This document shows, piece by piece, positions 55,967 to 64,000 of a DNA stretch of 64,000 bases. The position numbers were made by a program, and so were the translations under genes. The stretch is from the NCBI GenBank assembly GCA_026745465.1, contig JACYXH010000004.1, positions 308,501-372,500 of the forward strand. The letters are read 5' to 3'. The notes below the pieces were generated by a model. It searched no databases. It saw nothing but the letters and a program-made list of their open reading frames with translations, and was not told where the DNA came from. The DNA comes from Lota lota (Eukaryota; Chordata; Actinopteri; Gadiformes; Lotidae). Each line of letters opens with the position of its first letter. The first letter of the stretch is position 1.

Positions 55967-58900
55967 CTTCCAAGGTGACAGAGTGAGCAAGCACATGGCG
56001 TCTTTAAATAAGTGGCCGGACCGCAGCATGTGCGCTCCTGCGGGGACGCCAGGTCACTGAAGGCCCGGTGACACGGGTAGGAAGAAATGATGTGAGAGAG
56101 AGAGAGGGCTCCAAGAGCTGCTCCCGTCCTTCAAAACAGACCCTTTGTGGGAAAGGCATAAAATAAACACATTTCCTTAAGATTGAACCTTAATGGATAA
56201 ATCAAAAGGGAAGCCTTGAGACTACTCTCCATTAAAAGTGCTGGGGGACCGGAGGGGCAGAAAGGACCTTTCCTTACCGGGGAGGCTGTCCAGCTGCTTG
56301 GTGAGTGCGGCCACAACGACGTCGTTCTCCACGATGTATGCCATCTCGTCCTGCAGGTCCTCCTTATCGAAAGTAATCAGGGCATCCGAGCAGGCATCCC
56401 AAACCTAAATGACAGGCCAATTATCCCTGCGGTTCCACAACTCTATCCTTATTTTCTGTCCCTATTCTCTATATATAGCCGGGCCAAAGCAGCACCGACT
56501 CATTGAACTGAACACATCAAAAGAGGCTGCTTTTGGAGGCTGGCAAGAGGCTGCCTCAGGCACCAGGATAACATATCTCTCTGGCACTGGTCTACTACGG
56601 CTACAAGCACTCACTGTGGCAACGGACCCTTTAGTTTTGATGTGGGCCATGTTTGAGTTGGGACATGCTTTCGTAGAAACACAAATATAAAAAAAAAGGG
56701 CATTTTTGTGAACATTACGGTAAAAATGGTATATGTATCCACAAACGAAGAGAGGGCACGATTATGTTGTCATTTTAAATGTATGTTAGTTCAATCCTGA
56801 AGACACTAAATGATTTGCACCGGTGTGTGTGTGTGCGCATGTGTGTGTGTGTGTGTGTGGTTGTGGGTTGTTTGTACAAGACTAATCCTCTCATGGCCTG
56901 TAACTATAGCGACAGACCCCATCATTCTGCAGCAATATGGTGCCACACTCCTTTTTTCCAACGTGCCATAAAGCGGGGGATATGCCCTCCAGAAAACCAC
57001 TAATGGCAGTGGTTTTCCAACCTGCGATAAGTGGTGAGGGGAAAAAAGATTTATTGTCAGAAACCACAAAATTCTTTATTTTGTGTGAGAGAAAAAAAAG
57101 ATCCCACGTCTGAAAAATAAAACTTGGTAACTGCAGTTATTTATTACGTTAGGGAGAACATACACATTCCTCATTACTAGTGTGGGGGGGTGGGGGGGGG
57201 GGGGGGGGATTGAAAATGAAGGCCTGGTTAGCACAACGAACATCTGATCTTCGTTCTCACGTAGGATATAAACGTAGCTTCGCCGTGCGTTTACCACGTT
57301 TGGGACAGTTGGACGTGGGGCGGCAGTTTGGTTGTGTCGCGTGGAAGGATTTTAATTTCACGGTGCCCTTAAGTCCTCCCAGCGCCCAACAGCCTGCACA
57401 ACATGGTGGCGGCCCGCGCCAAATTGGCGGTGGAACGGGGTAAGGCATTATGGGAGAGGTATATCACCATAATCACCGTACAGCACTCCATGATGACATC
57501 CTGTGCCAAAAGAGAGAAGGCCTTGCGGTCAAGTGTTTGGTACGGGCTGGCCACATCTTAGCAGGACGGAACCATCCTGCGCCCTCAGCTGTTAAAATAG
57601 GTCTCTCGGCTCCAGATAACCGCCTTCCCAATCTTTCATCTCCGTCCCGTCCTTCACGAGTCCTCGTAATTAGAAGACGCATCGGGGGAGCGAGTCCCAA
57701 AATCCAAAAAAGATTTATTTTTCATAACAAACATGATTTCGATAAATAAACACCGGTATGCTGTGGGCCCAAATGAGAGAGAGGACTGTGTGCAATGCCA
57801 GGGTACAGTCTTTTATTTAAATAACCCAAGTTGTCCTCGGGGGCTTAAAGTGCCATGTTGCTGGCATTTGCATGGCCGCATAATATCAATTTGAGAAAAA
57901 GAATGACATGCATGCCAGTAGTTTAAACCACTTGCATTGTGTTTGCAATGTAAACGTAAACAATTATAAACCTCAGCCAAATAGCACCATGCTACTGAAC
58001 TGATTGAGCGGTTGTTTTAATGGCAAACATGTTTTTCTGGAGAATGCGCCCATAACATTGAAAAAAGGAATATGATACTGCTAAAGCTAGGTTAAAGGAA
58101 AAGGCTTGTTTCAGAAGCAGTCTTTTTAAGAAGTATCTTTCCTGTGCTGAATTACCTTGAGCATTTGTAGATTTCTTCAACAGAAAAAATTTATAAAGCC
58201 TCCCTAGTGGTTAACGAGTGACACAGTTGCTTTTCAGATCAGGTTTTATAACCCAGTTGACTTGATCAGCAGCACTTTAAGCTCCGATGTTCAAAATAGT
58301 CTTTACTGTTATCTAACCTGTTATCAAACCACCAACACCACACTTAAGACACATGCACCTCCTTCCAACACCTCAATTATGCTACATCCCTGGATATTTA
58401 TTCTATTTTAAAAGATCACAACAGCAAAAACACAGGCTTATATATTTTGTTGACAAAACAGTAAACAGTGAAAGATGTTGTCGCTCGTGTCAGCTGATTG
58501 AGACCACTGTAGATCATTACATCCTCCTGATAATAAATAATTAATAGGTTATACTCTACTGTACTGTCTTTTTTCTTCAGTAAAAACAAAGCCTTCAGGT
58601 CAAGCACTGTATAACCAGAAGTGACATACCTGCATCTTCTGATAGGGTTTGCACCTCATTCTCATAATGTGATCCCACGCTCCAATGCCTGTAGGTACAA
58701 CACATGTATTTTTGTTTCACACAAATCTTACGGTAGCCATAGACTATTATATTCAAGACCAAAGAAAAAGTGCATGTGACTGATAAAAGATCCAGACGCA
58801 GTCAGATCCAGACAGTGACTGACCCCTGCCTATGTGGTGAGAACTATTGTAATGGAAATGTCCATAAGACATGTTGTTCGCAAGACACTAAGACCCCTTA

Positions 58901-59734
58901 GTTATTATCTATAGTAACCATTTCACTGTTAATACCGCACTTATCACCCTTGAGGGGAACTGAGACAGCTTCGGCTGACTCAGACACAGCAATACCACGA
59001 GCTACATCCTGAGATGGCCGAGAGGAGTTGTGGCATCTCTATCTGCAGCTGTGCCCTCAAGGATGTTTCCCTGCTTTAACACAGGAGTGTGCCCACTGCT
59101 CGGGGCTCACTCCAGCGCTTCAACCTTTGTATGCTTGTCGTGTTGTGTGGCCTCTCTGCAGAGACTATTATTTTTTACCCTGTATTACAAGAAACTCTTT
59201 ACGTTTATTCTGAGTTGCGTTGTCAATACAGTTCAACGAATTTCCACCACACTATTTAGCCTATATAAATGCTCAACCATAATATCAGGTCTCTGATAAA
59301 TCAATCTCATAAAATAACTTTTAAATACTAACTACTACATTTTCCATGCATTGATATGACGTTTACTGTTTAGTCATTTATCTGATAAATGAATGAGGCA
59401 TGATGAATCCAAAGCGGCTTAGAGTGACTGCAGATGCAGGTCAATAAATGAGATGGTATGGGTTAGGTGAAAGACGCCAACACTGCGGACATTGAGATTT
59501 GACCCAATAACCTTTCAGCTGAGAATCAATCACCCAAACCACTTGACTGATACACCCATATATGTTGTGTTCGTGAGCTGTGAAATAACGTACTGTTGAG
59601 GAGGGTGGCAGAACCGGGGCTGATGGAGCTCACCCTGGTGCTGTAGGAGTCAGGAACTCTGTCCATTACCTTCTTGTTGCCTGCCTCAAGCAGCAAAACC
59701 TTCCTCCCCTCTAGGTTGGGCTCCATGCCTTCAA

Positions 59735-59775
<41 letters not shown>

Positions 59776-60145
59776 ACAGAAGTGATGAGACATTCAACCA
59801 GTATTTTGCATGTCTTTATTGTGATTAAAAGGCTATGAGATGTAGATATTAGAATAACCTATGTACTGCTTTATTACTTACTGCACTGTGTGTATGAGTC
59901 AATCACAAACAGACATATAGATTATTAGTACAAAAGACAATTTAAAGAGTGCAGCATTCACCCAAGGAACATGCCATGGCGGATCCAACCATCCCTCCTC
60001 CGGATATAATGACATCATAAACTTCATTCTTGTCTCCGGTGTCGGTACACACTGCTCTACGACCGATGATGTGACTGACAGCAGACAGTTGTTGTAATTG
60101 AATGAACTTATTTCGAACCAAAACCGCTTTTGTTATGCTGTACAT
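50226..60145 (-). CDS. coq6: Ubiquinone biosynthesis monooxygenase COQ6, mitochondrial
   Basis: COQ6 is an FAD-dependent hydroxylase that adds the C5 ring hydroxyl in coenzyme Q synthesis on the inner mitochondrial membrane. Minus-strand exons in coding order: 60145-59962, 59728-59594, 58688-58630, 56404-56278, 55039-54909, 54537-54430, 53837-53775, 53605-53498, 52218-52016, 51611-51496, 51093-50927, 50255-50226 (stop TGA); 476 residues, human 468. A basic mitochondrial presequence covers about residues 1-40. The FAD GxGxxG motif is GGGMVG (49-54). IGADGPNS and [14 protein letters not shown] (373 onward) are the other flavin motifs. [23 protein letters not shown] and YETERQRHN are family-typical. 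The exon at 54909 ends in CTG with the weak donor GTCGGT, which is copied in a 29-bp array downstream. Introns are unusually long for this window (gene about 10 kb). Confidence 0.96.
50713..50785. repeat. G12 followed by (GA)n with GAGC interruptions
   Basis: In the last intron of coq6. Confidence 0.95.
51327..51351. repeat. Poly-G tract (25)
   Basis: In a coq6 intron. Confidence 0.97.
52219..53497. other. coq6 intron 8
   Basis: Apart from the AG array, the stretch 52560-52800 has several TAATTA/GAATTAG-type homeodomain cores, a MARE-like TGACTCAGC and a TAAAAATAG. No exon is supported. The rest is AT-rich and plain. Confidence 0.5.
52262..52430. repeat. (AG)n array, degenerate then pure
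   Basis: Lies about 45 nt upstream, in sense, of coq6 exon 9. On the sense strand it is a CT-rich pyrimidine tract. Confidence 0.97.
53610..53676. repeat. (CA)n adjoining a coq6 splice acceptor
   Basis: On the sense (minus) strand it is (TG)33 followed by TTGTAG and exon 8 (53605). There is no normal pyrimidine tract. Confidence 0.97.
54041..54410. repeat. (TG)n, pure then degenerate with CG
   Basis: Pure TG at 54041-54090. Irregular TG/CG alternating sequence lies at 54233-54410, ending 20 nt from coq6 exon 6. Confidence 0.9.
54651..54921. repeat. 29-bp tandem repeat (9 copies) containing a coq6 splice donor
   Basis: Units of 29 bp: four at 54651-54766, three at 54772-54858 and two at 54864-54921, with two 5-bp TGGTG insertions between groups. 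The last unit overlaps the end of coq6 exon 5 and its donor. Each other unit repeats the minus-strand sequence CTCTG/GTCGGTGTAG in the intron. Confidence 0.95.
55586..55626. repeat. (GACGA)8 pentanucleotide repeat
   Basis: In a coq6 intron. Confidence 0.95.
55869..55965. repeat. (CA)n microsatellite
   Basis: Interrupted once by CGCGCG; in a coq6 intron. Confidence 0.97.
56405..58629. other. coq6 intron 3
   Basis: A 2.2-kb intron with a G-rich tract (57184-57208) and a moderately GC-rich block at 57280-57680 without any recognisable protein. A tRNA-like piece with TAGTGGTTAACGAG lies near 58205. Nothing else was recognised. Confidence 0.5.
57184..57208. repeat. Poly-G tract
   Basis: G7-T-G17 in coq6 intron 3. 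Confidence 0.93.
59425..59555 (-). repeat. tRNA-derived SINE relic
   Basis: On the minus strand: CAAGTGGTTTGGGTGATTGA, then GGTTATTGGGTCAAATCTC, then the tail TGTCCGCAGTG. It resembles the copy at 20421. Confidence 0.5.
59735..59774. repeat. Poly-G tract (40), poly-C on the coq6 sense strand
   Basis: On the sense strand it reads C40-TTGAAG before coq6 exon 2 (59728), so it forms the pyrimidine tract of that acceptor. Confidence 0.97.
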
Positions 60146-60321
60146 TATGGTTTCAATACGCAGTCTAAGATGAGTCCGACATTTGAAATAAGTCCCAACG
60201 TAAAGAGAGTTTCAGTCAACTGTTTTTGGCGTTTCTCCTTGAATAGGTCCTATAAATACCTGATCATAACCTTCTATAATCCTGCCATGTTGTGCTGACA
60301 TTCGCAGGAGCGCAACACTTG

Positions 60322-60335
60322 AGGAAGTACTTCCT
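60322..60335. promoter_or_regulatory. Palindromic ETS (GABP-type) site
   Basis: AGGAAGTACTTCCT is self-complementary and presents GGAAGT on both strands. It lies 177 bp from the coq6 start codon. Confidence 0.6.
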
Positions 60336-60787
60336 GTAACTGTTATCCAATCAGAAAAGCGTATCTTGCTCCTGTAGTACTGCGTTTGGCCACACGCGGT
60401 GCTAAAGTTAAACTGAGAGAGAACGCTTTTATCAGGTCCTACGGTCTTTGCCTTTATTCAGTCTAGTCTCCAACTATTGGAACAATGCCATCTATTCCAG
60501 ACAGCTTATATATAAATATATATAAATAAATAACTATCTTTCCTCATCTGGAAACGAGTCTGAACTGTTGATTGCGCTGGAGAGTTTCCTATCCGTTGCA
60601 CAGGTTCGTTGGCTACGCTTTTGTTTTAACTTTTGATTTTGAAATAATTACTCCGTTACATTATGTTCATTTGACTTGTAGGTCTGAAGATAACATTTGG
60701 TCGCAATATAAACTATTAATACAGCCACCCTGCCTCTGTTGGATAAACTTTCTCTGCCACATTTGCAATGTTGAGGAAGCAGATATT

Positions 60788-60801
60788 GTCACCATGGTAA
60801 C
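60788..60801. promoter_or_regulatory. RFX X-box upstream of fam161b
   Basis: GTCACCATGGTAAC fits GTNRCC-N2-RGYAAC with no mismatch and lies 207 bp before the fam161b start codon. Confidence 0.7.
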
Positions 60802-61007
60802 CAGCCTGCTTGGTCCATCGCTGTCATGGTATCCATGTTTGGTTTGGCAAAAATGAAATTTACATTGCAAATACAACTACAAACGCTAATAATTAGTGTG
60901 TGCTTATTTCCATGTATCTATTAACAAATATATATTATACCAATGTTTGATGTATTTTGGTAGCTGCATATTTTTATATTTTTTATTATGTTTTTCATCC
61001 CACTAGT

Positions 61008-63822
61008 ATGCCAAAGAAGACTCTAACCACAATGAAGCTGGAGGCCATGCTGGTGGAGGGACTCAAAGCAGATCAAGACCTCCAGCAGCAGCTGAAGGCG
61101 CTGAAAGACGCCCACCTGAAGCAGCTGCAGGAGACACAGAGCAGACAGCGTGAGGAACTGGAGAAGAGGATTCACAGAGACGCCCTACTGTCAACCGACA
61201 AGGAGGACAAGTGTGAGCAACGCCTCGACTTAGACATGATCTTCCGTCGGTCAAGGTGACAAACAACAGCAACACGTCGCGCTTTTTGTCACTTGTGGTG
61301 TTTTTGTGGTGTATTTGAATGATTTTTTTTATTCATCCAAAAATATGAAATATTTTGAATTGTGTCGTTGGCTCGGTTCCAACCCTTTGAGCCCACTTTC
61401 CTGTCGGTCTTCGGTGTCCTGTCTCTAGAGGCACAAACACCCATACAGGTATATTAAACAAGTTGTTTTTCCCCCACATGTGACAGTCTAAGGAGATCTA
61501 GTTCCACCTCGGCCCTGGTTTCAGGCAAGGGGCCTCTTCGGGAAGACCGGCCATTAAAAAGACCCGCCCAGTCCTCCCCTGCCCCGGTCGCTTTCCTAAC
61601 TGGCACCGCTCCTAGCGGGACACGTCCCAAGCAACAGGCGCCCCCGTCCGTAACCCGGTCGTCTCAGGAGCACAAAGAGATGGAGTCGGAGGCCGAGTGC
61701 CAGAAGAAGTTCCGCGCTCTCCCGGTGCCGAGTCACGTGAGCCTGCCGCTCTACCGCCAAATGACCCAGCTGCGGGAGACGAGGAGGAAGCAGTGCCTGG
61801 ACCAGAGGAAGGACTTCCTGCTCTCCACGCAGAAGCCCTTCAGCTTCCATGAGAGGGAGAGAGAGAGGAGAGAGAAGCTGACGGCGAGGTCGAGTCAAGT
61901 CCCGCTGGATCAAACGTCGACACAGCAGAAACCAACGGCGTCCATCGCCACTGCTCAGACCGCCGCATCAGTCCAAGAAGTAAAGGAGGCGGTAGTTTCT
62001 CCTCCTGGCGAAGGTGAGCGCATGGGGGTTTAGGCATTGATTGAGTGTGTTGTGTTGTGTTTGTTTTCCAGTAAGAAGATAATACGTTATTATAAGATAA
62101 TACTTATAGTTCTGGGTAATAAAGAAAGAAAAATGTTAATATTTAAAGGCTGATTTCTCCAAACTAAATGTAATGTAGGCCTGGTTCAAAACAAATGAGC
62201 TTTGTACTTCTATTTAATCATTTAGGAGACACCGTTTTTTTTTATAGATATGATAAAGGAGTAGGTAGAGGATAGTTATCTTGCTCAAGTATGTCTAGAC
62301 TGTGGAGACAAGGGGGATTGAAGCCAAGCACCATGCACATCCTAAGCAGTGATTCCATACAGTTATATTGTAATGATGTTGTTTTTCTTTACAGACGAGG
62401 AGTCCCGCAAAAAGACCAACAACGGCCCTCATGGTGAGAATATAAAGAGCTCCGCAGCACCAAATAAGACCAGGAACGCCCCGACCGGCGGCTCCAAACC
62501 TCGTTGCTCTGAACAGACCAAAAAGCAAATGCTGGGTTTTCTGGACGAGAAACCCAGCTTCAAGCCCAGGATCAGCCAGCAGGTCCCCGACTTCAGCAGC
62601 CGACACAAGGCCTTTCAGGCCGAGGCGCTGAGAAAGGCAGAGAGGAGAGACTCGACCAAGTGTCAGCCCTTCCATCTGAGGACATCGACGCTCTCTATAA
62701 GGCAGAGCGCGGCAAAGCCAGCTAACTCACAGGTGCGATCGCGCTGAGCCTGTCTCAGAAATGTCCGAAAATTTTATTGTTTTCCAGCTTAACCCTAAAC
62801 TGATGTATTTGATTGAAAAAGAAAAATCTCATATTTTAGGAACCCAAAGTAAGAAACCAGTTAAGGAAAAGCAAGTCCTTTGGGTGCTTAACCTCGCTGT
62901 CAACGGAAACACTCCCCACATACATCAGCGACGCCACGAGAAAGCGTGGAATGGCCATCAGGTGAGGACAATAGTGGGCATTGACTCAGAGCCATCGTAT
63001 AAATGCAGCTATAGTTACAGTATCACTGCATAGTTCTCAGTATTTTCATGCTCTCCTTCCCCAGAAAGACAATCGAGATGAACGAGAGCAGGAAAGGGGA
63101 GAGTGCCGATTGGATGAGATCTTTCCAGATGAGATCTCAGGCGATGCAGAAGACTGTCACAGTACGCGCGAAGGTCACTGACCCCCACAGCAGCCTCAAG
63201 GCCGTGTCCCATGAGCAACTACAGCGACACAGGTGGGCAGGACCGAGCTCTGAGTCCTTACAGCGCTGAGTGAGTACAGATGAGCGTAACCATCACTTAA
63301 TAAAGTTGTGCTGAATATCCGTTGTGGATGTCGTTGAACACACAGGGAGGCGGACCAGCAGAGGGTGAAGGAATACATGAAGGAACTACAGGACATGAAG
63401 GAGCGTGTCTCACAGAGGCCTTACCTGTTTGAACAGGTGAAACAGGTAAAGCACCTGGGGATTGAAACTATGTACATGTACGTCATACAATATGAGGTGA
63501 ATTGATAGTGTACACCACTGTCTCAGGTGGTAGTGGTAGGGTGGTTAAGGTGTTTGACTCTCAGACGAAAGGTTCTGGTTTCAAACCCCCAAGTCCGAGG
63601 TCTACCTAGCAAGATACCCAACCCCTACCTGCTCACTAACCACATGTAGCTAAAGAAAATGGTTGATTTGTTGTTAATTGGTAAAGAGTACTATCTATGG
63701 TTTTGTAATCGTCACGGCTTTGTTGTTTCCAGAAGCAAGCCAAGGCCCAAGTAGAACGGACATACAGGAAGAAGCTTCAGGAAGCCGGTTTGAATGAACG
63801 TTTTGTTGAAGCAACATCTTGA
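61008..63822 (+). CDS. fam161b: FAM161 centrosomal protein B
   Basis: FAM161B is a paralog of the retinal-cilium protein FAM161A and is a microtubule and centrosome/cilium-associated coiled-coil protein. Exons: 61008-61255, 61487-62013, 62395-62732, 62840-62961, 63065-63232, 63346-63445, 63733-63822 (stop TGA); 530 residues, human about 647. Residues 10-80 are coiled coil (ALKDAHLKQLQETQSRQREE). The UPF0564 core begins with EAECQKKFRALPVPSHVSLP and KDFLLSTQKPFSF. It continues with TLPTYISDATRKRGMAIR, RSQAMQKTVTVRAKVTDPHSSL and RPYLFEQV. The ATG follows the acceptor at 61006 by one base. An upstream exon adding N-terminal residues cannot be excluded, since the human protein is longer there. 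The gene shares a divergent promoter with coq6, as in human. Confidence 0.93.
62236..62350 (-). repeat. SINE tail relic
   Basis: On the minus strand: GGCTTCAATCCCCCTTGTC, then CCACAGTCTAGACATACTTG, then AGCAAGATAACTATCC. It matches the 20421 copy in part and lacks the A box. It lies in fam161b intron 2. Confidence 0.4.
63512..63665 (+). repeat. tRNA-derived SINE relic
   Basis: A-box-like GGGTGGTTAAGGTGTTTGAC, then B-box-like GGTTCTGGTTTCAAACCCC, then a tail with CTAGCAAGATACCCAACCCC. It lies in the last fam161b intron. Confidence 0.6.
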
Positions 63823-63927
63823 TCAACACGTTGGAGACAGAGACACTTCAACGAATGAAGTGCACCCGGAGAGGAAGCACGAGACCTCAGCAACGACACG
63901 GTCGTCGAAAGCAGGTGCACGGCCCGG

Positions 63928-63994
<67 letters not shown>

Positions 63995-64000
63995 CACACA
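63823..64000 (+). other. fam161b 3'UTR running into a CA repeat
   Basis: No poly(A) signal is seen before the window ends. A (CA)n array fills 63930-64000 and continues beyond the edge. Confidence 0.7.

Larger units (their letters stand above)
60146..61007. promoter_or_regulatory. Divergent promoter region of coq6 (-) and fam161b (+)
   Basis: 862 bp separate the start codons. A 14-bp palindrome AGGAAGTACTTCCT (60322-60335) is a double ETS site. CCAAT lies at 60347-60351. A perfect RFX X-box (60788-60801) sits on the fam161b side. A noncoding first exon of fam161b ending near 60602 (CACAG/GTTCG) is possible. Confidence 0.6.

Overview
The window is vertebrate nuclear DNA, almost certainly from a ray-finned (teleost) fish. 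All genes are split by short introns with GT...AG borders, and the order of genes reproduces blocks of human chromosome 14. Simple repeats are extremely dense: many (CA/TG)n, (CT/AG)n and poly-C/poly-G tracts of 20 to 190 nt. That density resembles what is known for cod-like (gadiform) genomes, but the species assignment is an inference.

Nine protein-coding genes were reconstructed exon by exon. Each complete model keeps its reading frame across all splice junctions and ends on a proper stop codon. From left to right: atg2b (+, C-terminal about 60%, entering from the left edge, to 8943); noxred1 (+, 10223-12308); tmed8 (+, 13095-14830); an unnamed kelch-repeat gene (+, 16558-20863); gstz1 (-, 21303-23162); aldh6a1 (+, 23686-29398); bbof1 (-, 29941-36739); entpd5 (+, 41351-48325); coq6 (-, 50226-60145); fam161b (+, 61008-63822).

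The right half (aldh6a1-bbof1-entpd5-coq6-fam161b) has the gene order and alternating orientation of human 14q24.3. noxred1, tmed8 and gstz1 come from a second 14q24.3 cluster about 3 Mb away in human, and atg2b from 14q32. The alternating strands make head-to-head promoters (gstz1/aldh6a1, coq6/fam161b, and more loosely bbof1/entpd5) and very compact tail-to-tail ends (kelch/gstz1, aldh6a1/bbof1, entpd5/coq6). The last pair shares a palindromic AATAAA signal.

Functions are mostly housekeeping: autophagic lipid transfer (atg2b), tyrosine catabolism (gstz1), valine/thymine catabolism (aldh6a1), ER UDPase (entpd5), ubiquinone synthesis (coq6), and cilium or basal-body proteins (bbof1, fam161b). 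Perfect RFX X-box motifs lie just upstream of both cilium genes. Other unusual signals are a 29-bp tandem array that copies the 5' splice site of a coq6 exon, poly-C or TG tracts that form the 3' splice-site tracts of several exons, a (CGG)18 tract in the entpd5 3'UTR, and a 102-codon upstream ORF with internal repeats ahead of entpd5. No RNA genes, CRISPR arrays, intact transposons or viral genes were seen.
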